The translations under genes and the position numbers were made by a program. A stretch of 64,000 bases of DNA, taken from contig MU001516.1 of NCBI GenBank assembly GCA_010093485.1, positions 248,001 to 312,000 on the forward strand. The letters run 5' to 3'. Position 1 is the stretch's first letter. Each line of letters begins with the position of its first letter. The notes beneath the pieces are model-generated. The model saw nothing but the letters and a program-made list of their open reading frames with translations, was not told the DNA's origin and searched no databases. This stretch comes from Karstenula rhodostoma CBS 690.94 (Eukaryota; Ascomycota; Dothideomycetes; Pleosporales; Didymosphaeriaceae). Positions 31,045 through 41,532 of the stretch are shown here, piece by piece.

Positions 31045-32406
31045 CTACACAGCCATATCCCACGTCCGCACCGCCTCCTCCACAATGGGCCTAATCACCT
31101 TCCTCCCCGCGCCCGACTCGTGCGTCCACACCATCTGCCTACTCGCCAACTCCCCCGCTCGATGCCACTCCTTTAGCCCCAGACTCTCCTCGCCCTCCAG
31201 CGCCTTCCTGACCGCCTTGAACAGCGCATCCGCCTGCACCTTGTCGATGCGCACGTCGTCGCGGACGGTCAGCACGATCTCGCGGATCTTCTTCTTCTTC
31301 CCGTCTTTGGTCTTGATCTTGTACTTGTTGAGGCAGATGTCGATGTCTGTGTTGATGGAGGCGGTCCAGGCGGCGTGGACGGCGAACCAGTGGAAGAGCT
31401 CGCCGAAGCCTGTTTTTTCGATTTGCTCGTCGAGGGAGTAGGGGATGGAGGCGAAGCCGAGGCTGACGGTTGGGGTGCGCGGGGAGGGTGTGTCGACGAG
31501 GTCGCCTTTCCAGTCGCGGCGGAGGAGGTCGCGGACGGAGAGGTCGTCGAGGTCTTTCTTTGCGTCGGAGAGCCAGGAATCCACCGCCTCCATTTGCTCA
31601 TGGAGGTCGCGGTCAGCCCACTGGCTGCGCTCGAAGACACGCTTGGAGGCGTCGAGGTCGGTGGCCGTGGCGGAGGCGAGGCCGCCTGAGTCGATGGATA
31701 TGGCGCTGAGGATGAGCTCGAGCAGCTCGTGCGGGAGGTGGTATTCCTCCGGGAGCTTGTAGAACTCGGTGAACATCTGGCGGGCGACGAGGCTGGTGCA
31801 GCTGGCGACTTTCTCGAAGATGCGGGGGGATGCGTCCGGCGCGGTGCCCTTGTCGACGTGGTGGTCGAAGATGCTAAGGATCTTCGCGGCCTCCCATTTG
31901 CGCAGGGGGCTCGCGTGGTCGACGAGGACGATGCCACGAAGTTTAAGCGCCAGCGTCTCTGGGTCCTCGGGGAGTTCGTCCATGGTGAGCAGGTCGTCGT
32001 GGCCGCTTGTCATTTTGCTGTTTTTCAGCGCGAGTTTGTTTTCCGGGCGGAGATCCAGGGCATCTGTCTGCGTCTGCAGCAGTGCAATCGCTTTGGTGGG
32101 GTTCGAAGTGTTTTGCGTAGAGTGCTCAAGGTGGTACGCCCATGTGAGGGCAGAGGTCATGGAGTCGAGGTCGCCCGCCTCGTTCCCCATCACGAACACC
32201 CATTCCGACTGCTTCCCAGCTTGCCAGTCGATGAGAAATTGCTTCTTCGTTGCGCGCGACCATTCCGAGAAGTGTCCGACGCCTATGTCGTCTCGCATAG
32301 GTGCAGCTTTGCCGGATGCGGCATCGAGGACTTGCTGGAAAGGAGCTCGGGAAGCAGCTGTGAGAGACGCTAGGAGCGCGGAGGGCAGCAACCGGAGAGT
32401 TTTCAT
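31045..32406 (-). CDS. PPX1: exopolyphosphatase, PPX1 type (DHH superfamily)
   Basis: Single exon, 453 aa. The DHH domain has the family motifs in order: GNEAGDLDS (74-82), LVDHASP (161-167) and FDHHVD (180-185), whose Asp/His residues bind the metal ions. The C-terminal DHHA2 domain includes LFHWFAVHAAWTASINTDID and an R/K-rich linker (KTKDGKKKKIRE). The length fits PPX1 (yeast 397 aa) plus an N-terminal extension. The enzyme releases Pi from the ends of polyphosphate chains. The first ~30 residues (MKTLRLLPSALLASLTAASR) look like a signal peptide, which is unusual for a cytosolic enzyme and suggests a secretory or vacuolar form. The GC-rich 5' two thirds have long antisense frames; those are shadows. 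Confidence 0.88.
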   Translation of the reverse strand: MKTLRLLPSALLASLTAASRAPFQQVLDAASGKAAPMRDDIGVGHFSEWSRATKKQFLIDWQAGKQSEWVFVMGNEAGDLDSMTSALTWAYHLEHSTQNTSNPTKAIALLQTQTDALDLRPENKLALKNSKMTSGHDDLLTMDELPEDPETLALKLRGIVLVDHASPLRKWEAAKILSIFDHHVDKGTAPDASPRIFEKVASCTSLVARQMFTEFYKLPEEYHLPHELLELILSAISIDSGGLASATATDLDASKRVFERSQWADRDLHEQMEAVDSWLSDAKKDLDDLSVRDLLRRDWKGDLVDTPSPRTPTVSLGFASIPYSLDEQIEKTGFGELFHWFAVHAAWTASINTDIDICLNKYKIKTKDGKKKKIREIVLTVRDDVRIDKVQADALFKAVRKALEGEESLGLKEWHRAGELASRQMVWTHESGAGRKVIRPIVEEAVRTWDMAV

Positions 32407-32981
32407 TTTAGTGGGGGGTGCCTGGGATGTAGAGAGATATCTACTTCTGCATCGCAGTGGTTTTCAGCGTGTTTTGGTGTTGTTGATCGCCAGAGGAGCG
32501 CTGGGCGACGTCATTGCTGACCAGTGAAACGTGCGCAGTCGTCTGGCAGCTGAAACCATCTGAAGATTGGCGTGGCGCTTGTGCTTGTGGCTAGTGTATT
32601 TTGCTCTCGCGCCTCCACCAGCACGTGTGTTTGATTGATCATCTTGTCTACCAAAATCACATGTGGGAGAGCGTCATCCTGGTCGATAATGTAGCATCTG
32701 TGAGGGGCAAGTTGGACATCACTAACTTCAGGATTCATGAAGGTCAACTTTGCGGTTCTACCTTCTGATCATTGAACGAGACACTTCGACGGCAAACCGC
32801 AAGGTCCACCTTTAGATTCCTTCTCCTGCGGCTGGCCGGCATGCGATTCTGCACCCGGCTGCCCAGATTCAGCAGCCGGAGTTCCAGCGCTCTTTTGCCC
32901 ATTCTCTCCCTCTTTGTTGTTACCAACCTTCGCACCCGCTCCCGCCAGCGCGGCCTGCTTCTCCCCCTCTTCTGGAGCTAG
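32407..32981. other. intergenic region
   Basis: Promoter of the exopolyphosphatase gene and 3' flank of the WrbA-like gene. No further feature recognised. Confidence 0.45.
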
Positions 32982-33787
32982 TCATTTGACAGCCTTGGCC
33001 ACCGTCTCGTAGAACGCCCGACCCTGGATCGTGGCGATCTCGAGCTCCTTCGCCGAAGGTTGGCGCGATCCATCCCCACCCGCAAAGGTACCCGCGCCCC
33101 AGGCGGATCCACCGTGGATCTCGGTGAGGTCAGACAACTGAGCTGTGGAGATGTTAGTATTGCTCATATCCCCTGAACCCGGCCACTGGCACCGTGGCAA
33201 GATTAGAGAAGTCGACTACTCACCAAAAGCGTGCTTGTATCCAAACGGCACAAATATGATTCCGTGGTGAGCGAGCGTGCTCATGCTCGCGATGACGGTG
33301 CTTTCCTGACCGCCACCTTGGCCGCCCGTGGAGACGAAAACGCCTGCGTATTTCCCAGAATAACTGCCCAACGACCACTGCTTGCCCGACTTATCCCAGA
33401 AGACCTTCCACTGAGCAGGGAAGTTGCCATAGCTAGCCGACGCAGGATGTTAGGGATGTATCCACCAGCCGAGAAACAGAGGCACATACCGCGTGGGGAT
33501 ACCGAGAAGGAAGGCGTCGAAGGGCTCGAGCTGTGCGGGGTCGGAGAGGACCTCGATGTCTGTCGGCTTCGGGGGCGCATACATCTTAGCGAGGACCTCT
33601 TCGGAGAGGGTCTCCTCGACTCTGCGAACGAGTTAGCATCGCGGACCGGATGTCGAGAGATACAAGGTGCGTACTGGAAGAGCGTGACGGAGCCGCCGGC
33701 CTCTTCAATGCCTCTCTTCTCGGCCTCGGCGAGCTGCCGGATGTGGCCGTACATGGAGTAGTACGCGATAGCAATCCTGGGACCCAT
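32982..33787 (-). CDS. WrbA-like NAD(P)H:quinone oxidoreductase (flavodoxin-like)
   Basis: Four exons, 33787..33675, 33621..33490, 33432..33224 and 33142..32982; 204 aa, with introns of 53, 57 and 81 nt, all GT-AG. The flavodoxin-like fold starts [17 protein letters not shown] (phosphate-binding loop for FMN). The middle of the protein reads [17 protein letters not shown], then [14 protein letters not shown] and GIIFVPFGY, all WrbA/Pst2/Ycp4 hallmarks, with the C-terminal [20 protein letters not shown]. Two-electron reduction of quinones by these FMN enzymes protects against oxidative stress; in yeast the paralogues associate with eisosomes. The N-terminus has no targeting signal, so it is cytosolic or membrane-peripheral. 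Confidence 0.9.
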
Positions 33788-34956
33788 GGTGGCAGATGTG
33801 ATGTCGAAGTCGGATTGCTGTGTTGTTGAATATAGCGATCTCAGGAGCTCACAAAGTACCGTTTAGTTGAAGGTAGTTGACTTCGCTATCACACCGCAGG
33901 GCGCAACCCCGCTATATACCCAGCTTCGGTGCCTGTCTTGTCGGACCTGCCTCCCACTCGCCATAACCCATTGGCCAATTCACCAGCTCCCGCATTCCGA
34001 GCCGTAGACAAGACCACGGTCCCTAGCAAGCAAGGCTGCAGCTTGCGGTATAGTCGCCGGCTCGTCTTGCTGTTCGCAGTGGACGTGAGCCTGTGTGAGC
34101 CTGTGTGAGCCTGTGAAAGTCGCCGGTGGGTCATAGCTTCCATTAGCTCACCATTGTAATGCTGCGAAATGCATGCAAGTTAGCGGGGACGGCTCTACAT
34201 TGGGCTCAGACAGTAGCGCGCTGCGCTTCCGTAATGTGTGAGCAACCATCAACAATCGGCAGGGAGGCGGGTACGCTGGAATTCCGCGCTTTCAAAGCGT
34301 GCAGTCTTGATAGCGATCGCATCGCGAAGAGGTCCCGATCCATCGATGCATCTGACGTCACTGTCGTATGCATTCATGTGGAGCAGCAATACCTTACCCA
34401 ATTGGGTATACGCGCAATATGCAATGCTTCATCTTGGGTTACTATTGGGCGGCAGTCGCACTGAATATTTTTGTCTATTGCTTTACGGGACCCCACTTCG
34501 TGGTTCGTGTCGACAATCAGAGACCCATGCACGTATGCGAGATGTGCGAATAGGAGAGCCATACGGGACACCACTTCGTGGTTCGTGTCAACGACCAGAA
34601 CATCATAAGAGAGCCAGAGTCGACTTGCAGTAACATTGTTTTGTATAGTTGAGACTGTTGCTAATAGTGATACACTAATGAAGCTGCTGACCTAGCCAGA
34701 TCGACAGCGGTAAACCATTTGTAGAGGGAAAAGCGGCACCGTCGTCCCTAAGCCAATTTTTTTCCTGCCGCATGCATATGCATAAAAACCTTTTTTCTTC
34801 TCGGGTAAGTGCCGCTCCATTGCGGTGGCGTCTTAGGCCTGGTAGTCCAACTCCAAGCTCCTCGCTGATGCAATGAATCGTGAGTCGTAAGTTGAATAAC
34901 AAAAAACAATAATTAACAAGAATGGTAGTAGGCCGTGGATCGCAAGTACACGAGCA
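33788..34956. other. gene-poor region with repeats
   Basis: Promoter of the WrbA-like gene; three copies of TGTGAGCC near 34087-34115; then two copies of repeat R2 (34445-34607). Otherwise nothing coding is recognised. Confidence 0.45.
34445..34607 (+). repeat. dispersed repeat R2, copies 2 and 3 in tandem
   Basis: 34445-34524 matches 10349-10420 over the whole unit. 34562-34607 repeats only the second half: CGGGACACCACTTCGTGG, then TTCGTGTCAACGACCAGA. The core ACCACTTCGTGGT in the last copy is a short perfect inverted repeat. Copies 2 and 3 are less C-to-T altered than copy 1. Confidence 0.65.
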
Positions 34957-36453
34957 TTAGGTCGAGATGGAGAGGAAGCGACGTCGCACGCCGGTCAAGA
35001 AATCGTCCTCGTCCATGCTTTGGAAAGGTCCCTCCTCTTCCTTCTCGTACAAGCCAGTAGAGCCGTAAGGTCCTTTTCCGCTGTAGTTCAGGGCGCCTGG
35101 CCATGTACCATCGGAGGACAGTTGGGCAAGAGAAAAGTCGCCGTGTACCAGCTTCAAGCTGGGTTCAAAAATACAATCGGCAAAGAAGAGCTCCACGTAG
35201 AGATCCCGGGGAACGATGCTGTTGGCTTTGCGGCTAATCAATTTGCGAGAGTTCTGAAGCAGCAGCTCTAGGTCCGTAGCGGCCTCTTGCGTAGAGCGAC
35301 CGTCCTCGTGCCCGCACAAATGCAGGGCTCGCACCTGAAGATCGCCGTTGAATTTCGCGTTGTGGTCGGAGAACAAGTCTGCGCATACCGAAGGCAGAGA
35401 AATCGACAGCGTCTCCAGCTTCGGGCAACTGCGGAAAAGTTCGCACAGGTGCTCAGAGTCGGAGGGAGAGCCGGGGTGAGGGTGCCAGAAGCCATCCTGA
35501 GACCGCGGGCTATGCTCAAGAACACGAAGAGTCTGACGCGCAGCTTTCACGATAGCTACGACGCCGTCGATGGTGATGGTGGAAATGCACGTCATGTAAA
35601 ACTCTTCCAGGTGAGTCGCCGTGCGTGCGATATCGAACAGGTCACGGTCGGTAATGGGCTTGAAAGTAGTGTCGCCGAAGATCTTGAGGCGCCGGAGCAT
35701 GCCGAAGTTGACGGACTGCAGCGGCTCCAGGTCGAGCTGGTTCTCTGCTTCGGCGGCTTGCTGCGAGGTTGGGTCTGTCGCGAGCAGCTCCAAAGACTCC
35801 AACGGCTTCCCGCTGCCCAAAAGAAGGGTCCGCCATGCAGGGGCATCGAGGTGGCGGATGGTGGTCCAGGGAAGCGACACAGAGGTCAGGTTCGTGCAGT
35901 TTCGCAACGACTCGAAAACCATGCGGTCGGTCTGGGCGGTGTAGAACCCGTTGAACCACATGCGCTTGATCTTGGCAGCTACACCTGGGAACTCGTTGAA
36001 CGTCTTGACGGTTTGCCTCAACGAACCGAAGGGGTCGCGGTAGACGGCGGTGCCAGTTGGCTTGTCGACCAGCTCGTACAGCCCGTAGTTTTCGCGGCGG
36101 CAGGACAGCTCAGCCCATCGCTATGTACTGGTTAGTGTGGGCGCATCCAACAAGCCATGGCGTAAACCCACCTCTCCGCCCTTCCAACGACGAATGTAGA
36201 CGTCCTTGAGGGCATATTCCAGAGACCACTCGTGCCATTGCCAGCAAACCAGGCGCATGGCAGAAGTTGCATCCCACCGGAGCATCTCAGTCGGGACTGG
36301 GCCCCTCACGAAGCGCTCGAGAGAGGGTCTCCTGCCAGGCATAGGTGGCTGGGACAGCCCAAAGGTGTAGGTCGGGCCATCGCGTATATTGGCTTTGGCA
36401 GCTTCCTCTAGGATCTTAGAAAGGATTTCGTACGGGATGTCGGTAATGTGCAT
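34957..36453 (-). CDS. F-box-like protein with leucine-rich C-terminus
   Basis: Two exons, 36453..36172 and 36120..34957, with a 51-nt intron (GTGGGT donor, ACTAACC branch, CATAG acceptor); 481 aa. An upstream in-frame ATG at 36507 is possible; I chose 36453 because the F-box-like segment starts there (ITDIPYEILSKILEEA...MRLVCWQWHEW). The rest has the irregular Leu-rich spacing of fungal F-box/RNI proteins: LTSVSLPW, LESLELLATD, LRRLKIFGDT, LEEFYMTC, LRVLEHSP and LETLSISLPS. Such proteins may be substrate receptors of SCF ubiquitin ligases, but the F-box match is weak by eye. No relation to the LPAEIR family at 0-12 kb was seen. Confidence 0.72.
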
Positions 36454-39400
36454 TACAATGGAGGTGGGGTGATGGGGTGGTAGGGTAAGGCTCGAGGTCT
36501 GGGGCACAGAGCAGGAGCTCAGGTTCGGTGGTTGACTACAGGCGGGTGATGACGTGGGAAGGGCGTTGAAAGGTGAAAGGTGAAAGGTGAGTCAGTGGGT
36601 GGCAAAAGTCGAAAGAATAGCAGCGGGCAGGTGCTCTTATAGCATCTTCACGGGCCCGAAGGGAGGGCAGATATTTAGTAGCAAGCAAAGGAGTGGCGGT
36701 ACGGGTGCTAGTCAAGGTGCAGAGCTTCCCCAGTCTCTTGCAGACGCCATGCAGCCCGGCTGGTTGGCAGTGGTGCCGGAGTGGAGCGCCTAGGGGCAGA
36801 GCAAGTGAATGGGCATACGTGAGCGGTCGCGGTTCGCAGGCGTGGTCGCAGCTGCTCTGGGGAGAAGGAGCGATGGCCACGGCTTGGCCTTTGATGACTA
36901 GCGCCAAACAGAGCCTTTACGACTCAAACGGTTGATTTTCTCAGAGCGTGACCCGTCACATGAGCAGCATTTGGTAATAGATTGCTGGTTTTGACACCAC
37001 GAAATTCATCCTGGAGCCACCGAGCCCCGACCAGACACACCGACGACTCGGCAGCCTGCTATTTCACACCCCGCCAGCGCTTGCCTGCCAGCCGCGACGA
37101 GCCATCGCCAGCCAGCCTGAACAACAGCACCGGCACCAGCACCAGCGCCCTCGCAATCAGCCAGCCGGCGTGGCACAACTGGACGGTGACGGCTTCATTC
37201 GCCCTGTGTGACATACCAGACGCCCATTCCAACACTCGTGCCTTTGTTCGCACTGGCTGCGGTTGATGAGCTCGGCCTGTCGCCATCCACTTCGCGTCTC
37301 ACGTCTTCGGTCACGACAGCTTTCGCCATGGCCTCCACCCGCCGCGCCATGGATTGTGCATTTTGTCCTGGGTAGCTGGCCCGCGTCCAACTATTTCCCC
37401 GGACTTGACACTGTCTGCGTCTTCACCAAGCATTCCGTAGTCCCCAAGGTCCAAGTCTTCATCCCGGACGACAGCTGGCAGGCACAAGAGCTCCAAGGGC
37501 GACTCCACCTGCTGACATGCTTTTTCTCTTTGTTCTGCAAAGGATCCACGCTGCATAGGATCCGCTCGCGCCTGGTTGAATCGTTGTCAACTAAGAGGAT
37601 CCTCTTACGTTTCGAAAACCTTCCCCGCCTTGTGCTGCGATGCATCGTGCTCATCTATGCCAACGTTCTCTTTCGGGAACCATTTTAGCCCGGACACCAA
37701 CAAACTACCCGAGCTCAATCCTCTCGGCATAACGAGCCCTGGCATAATTTTAGATGGTCGGAGGCAACCGACATTGATTCTCAACGATTGGCGCTAATTG
37801 CCCTACACAGCTCCCTGGACACGCTTCACAATTGTTGTTTGCATCATTGACGTTTTGTGTAGCCACGCGTTATCATTCTCACGACAATGAAGCTCCGCCT
37901 GGACAACAAAGAGAGCACCGTGTTGAGCCTCTCCCCAGATTTCCACAACTAGCTACCCCGCAAACTCGCTTCTAGAGCGTCTAACAGGTTTGAATCGCGG
38001 CGCTAGCCCTATAGGACCGACGACGCGCCACGAAGACGCTATATTGAATAATCGTGGACGCCGTTTCCCCAAGTGTAGCGGGCAGTCGCGGCCTTGCGGT
38101 TGTGCCGACAATTTTTATTCACAATGGGGCTGAGGTACCCGTCACCCGACCATCTCAAGCGGCTACGGATACGACACGTCCGGGGCACGATTCGCAACAC
38201 TACAAACGAGCATCGTGACCTCTTGGAAGCGCGGTCTGGCGTGTCGCCGCCCGCACCGACCACGGACTCGTGATACCTTTCGGCGAAACGCAAAGAGCAT
38301 CAACGCCTCGCCCGTCAGGAGAAGACCATCTCACCCTTCGATTGGGATTTTTCGAAGATACACTATCCATGGCGGATCCGCTTCTCGGATTCGGAAGCTC
38401 GCTGTGAGACCAAGTCGAGTGCTGACATAAGTATGAGCTTACGCTCGACGGGGACCTCCGAGAGTTTTTGCACAAAGTTCAACTAGTGCGCGGCGAAATG
38501 AGCACTTGTTTGGACCCTTTCGTGACGTGCAGACCCGCGGAGGTAGAGGGCCCCGATGTGGCAATTCGTTAGTTTGAAGATGGTCATTGCATTCTCGCAA
38601 TAGTAAGCACACGCAGCGATGATTGTACACGCTCACGGGCAGCTGTCGACATCGCGCAACCCTATCAACGGGTGGGTATCTTGTACATTTTGTGTACATG
38701 GAACATCTCTCGTAGCTGCAAGGCGCTAATGCAAGATCCGCACTCTTATCGACGGGCAAACACCGCTGTAGTGAACCTCTTAGAGCGGATGGATATCTTG
38801 TACACTTTGTGCGCAGGCCTCCATCTCGTGGCTACCGATCCTCGCTCTTGTCGACGGATAAACACCGCGATTATGGACCTCGGAGAGCGGATGGATGGTT
38901 TGCACTCTTTGTGCACGAGGACTATCTCTCGGGCGTCGTTGCAGGTCTCCTTTGCAAGATGTGCACGCTTCTCATCCGCATTCGCTGCAAGGATGTAAGT
39001 ACCGCCATCGTGCAATGCTCAGCGCGGATGGGTATTTGGTGCGAGTACTGATCAGATAGGTATCTTGTACGATCTTGATCGCTCATGTTGTTTTCCGATG
39101 CCAGATCGATAGCTACGGAGCGAGAACTGGGTCGCAGCATGTTGACGGGTCGTTTGCTAGTTGGCTGGGTAGTGGAATATATCGACGCGTTGGAGCTTTT
39201 GGCCAACGACTCCGTCTGTTGATACGTATATGCGAACGTGCGGCAATCGTTGGCTTTGCGTACTATGCTCCTCATATTGTTGATACGGACCACGGAGTCA
39301 AGTAACGTAGACACGAAGGGACTGCCGCCCTGTGCGTACTGTTTTACCGGTGCGAAAAGTAGTTGTGTACTAGATGGGTAACTGCCGGGGTCGAGCAATC

Positions 39401-39573
39401 GTAATTGCGTCCACGTGCACTCAACACATGTTCTGTTCAAGGGAAACGAAGAAGACAAGGTACCTTGGAAACAAAACAAAAAGATGGGGTATCATTCGTC
39501 TAACTAAGCTCATACACATCACGCACAGCCAGCCAAGCGACCAGCACTTCCCCCTGCACGCCTCCACACCACC
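36454..39573. other. gene-poor region (3.1 kb) with tandem repeats
   Basis: No supported gene. Promoter of the F-box gene at the left end; several short frames of no known family (for example 37263-37688 plus and 38922-39479 minus). A degenerate tandem repeat lies at 38640-39060. Confidence 0.5.
38640..39060 (+). repeat. degenerate tandem repeat, units of ~100-140 bp
   Basis: At least three units. Each has a first anchor, CGGATGG(A/G)TATCTTGTACA or close variants, at about 38665, 38790 and 38890, and a partial one at ~39028. A second anchor ~50-60 bp later reads C(A/T)CTTGTCGACGG.TAAACACC or variants, followed by GAGCGG. The units also stay open in one frame and encode a repeated peptide of the type M(D/G)ILYxLC...RxNTAxxxLxERM, though no start, splice or family supports a gene. 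Confidence 0.6.
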
Positions 39574-41252
39574 TCACCTCGCCCTCCTCCCAGCACCGCT
39601 CTCCATGTTATTCGCATGCGCCAGCAGAAACTTGCAGCACGTAAGCGTGTACTTGCAGGCCTTGGTCCAAGCCTCGTCCTTGCTGACGCTCAGCTTGATG
39701 CTCTGGTCGTGGATGCGGTCCTTGCGGATCTGGTAGGGCAGGCTCATGCCGGCGCTGGCAGCAGAAGAAGAGCCGACGCCGCCCAGCCCGCCCGCCGTGT
39801 GCACGCCGTGCGTCTCGACGAACTCGCCGAGCTGGCGCAGACACTCGAGGAAGGCGACCATGGCGGCGTCGATCTTGCGGTGCGTGAAGCCAAAGTTGAT
39901 GGGGAAGTCGCCGGAGGAGAAGAGCTCGAGCTTGTGGCGGCTGACGGTGAGGCTTGGGGAGGAGGCGGAGGCGGAGGCGGAGACGGTCCGCGCGTCGGCG
40001 GTGGTGATGGTGGAGGGTCCGCTCCCGCCTTTATGCTCGAGCCGGACGATCGTCGACGTCGACCCCATGGGGCACAGCTCGTAGCCCGCGAACTTGAAGT
40101 GCAGGCGCTCCGCGAGGGTCGCGAGCAGGAGACATGTCTGGCCCCACGCGGCGTTTAGCTCGGGCCAGTCGACGTAGGGGTTGCTGAGGCGGCCGAGGCG
40201 CAGGCCGTTGATGGTGGCGAAGTGGTTGTCGTGGGTGATGTTGAAGGAGTCGTTGTAGACGCTTCTGCGCTGGAGGCTGCGGAGGATGTGTGCGTCGTGC
40301 GCGTTTTTGGCGGCGAGGGCGTCGCGCTGGGCCTGGAATTCGTGCAGGGTGATGGCAAAGGCGTTGCGGTGCTGCCAGAAGGTGGCTTCTTCGGCGTCGC
40401 AGGCGCGGGCTTTGGCTTCCTCGTCTGCGAGGGCGGCGTCGAGGGCGGCTTTTTCTGCTTCGAGGGCTTCGAGGGAGGCGAGGGCTGCGGCTTCGGTTTT
40501 TTGGGCGCGCTGGAGGGCGGCGTCGGCGGCTTTGAGTTCGTCGGCGCTGGGGACGTCCGTGTTGGCGCGCCGAAGGTAGTCGACGTAGGCGTCGCGTTCG
40601 CGGGTGGCCATGTTGAGACGTTTGCCCAGGCTGTCGACCAGGAGCTCGGTGCATTCGACGCAGATAGGATGGTCAATGTCGGACCGCGAGGAGAGTATCT
40701 CGAACATGCGGTTTGTGGTTTCGAGGCCGTCTGCGAGGCTGCCGCCGCCGATGGAGCCGCTATTCCCTGCGACGCTTGCGCGGCGTGTCAGTTCTGGGGC
40801 GGTCAACTGTGCGGGCGCGGGACGCTCTGGTGTCGGCGCTGCAGCGGGTGGAGAGGAGGGCGTTGCCATCATGGACTCGGAAACGTCGACGTTGATGAAC
40901 GACATGGCTGTGTTCTGGGAGCCATGCTGGCCATGTCGGGAAGAGGGTACGTTTCTTCTGAAGGTTGGATTACGGGCGGATTGTATGGCGGCTTCGTAGG
41001 TCTGGTGCCTCGACGAGGGGTATGTCGGGCGGGACTGACGGGCGGGATTGTGTCTTTCTTTTTGCTGCTGTCCGGGGACGGTGGTGGTATCTGGCACAGC
41101 TTAGCTACAGTCCTTGGAGAGAAGAAACCGGCGTTCCACCTACCTGTGAGCAGCTTGAAGGCGGCAGGGTTGAGCTGGTCTATCGAGGCATCGATGTCTA
41201 TGGGGTTCCGGCATTGCTGGCAGGATAGTGCCGGCCGCCTGTCCTTCGCCAT
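39574..41252 (-). CDS. ATG6: Atg6/Vps30/Beclin 1 autophagy protein
   Basis: Two exons, 41252..41144 and 41090..39574, with a 53-nt intron (GTAGGT donor, TAGCTAAGC branch, GTGCCAG acceptor); 541 aa. The N-terminus has a CxxC zinc-ribbon-like pair (SCQQCRNPID), and a second pair lies at HPICVECTELL. A coiled coil of Glu/Ala/Lys heptads spans ~190-315. The C-terminal BARA/evolutionarily conserved domain carries YNDSFNITHDNHFATINGLR, the segment VDWPELNAAWGQTCLLL, FKFAGYELCPMGS and KDEAWTKACKYTLTCCKFLL. Atg6 is a subunit of PI3-kinase complexes I and II with Vps34, Vps15 and Atg14 or Vps38, needed for autophagosome formation and endosomal sorting. The Ala/Gly-rich insertion AASAGMS near the end is a fungal feature. 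It shares a 280-bp promoter with the SCM3-like gene. Confidence 0.92.
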
Positions 41253-41532
41253 GTTGACCCGATATCAAGAGTCAAGCAGCCGTGCAAGCGAGTGAGTGCG
41301 ACCCGAAGTCGTATGCAGTTGGATTTGGGTGAATGTACGAGGTTCACCGGCCAGTGAGATCATCTGCAGGGCCGCCGCGCACGAGCTCCACTTAGCGCGC
41401 CCCGCGCGAATCCCTGTGCCCACGCGCGTTCCCAGCCATCGCGTTCGTGCTTTGCGCTTTGCGCCGCGAGTGATAAACCCCCGCCCACAAACACATACCC
41501 CAACGCGCCGCACAGCGCTCGAATCACCCGCC
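41253..41532. promoter_or_regulatory. divergent promoter, ATG6 / SCM3-like
   Basis: 280 bp between the two ATGs, the shortest head-to-head spacing in the window. GC-rich, without a clear TATA; GCGTTCGTGC- and CCCGCGCGAA-type stretches are present. Both promoters must lie here or within the first exons. Confidence 0.5.

Noticed and set aside
40222..41295. 357-codon plus-strand frame opposite ATG6
   Set aside because: Antisense shadow of the coiled-coil region; repetitive Gly/Val/Glu composition, no family.
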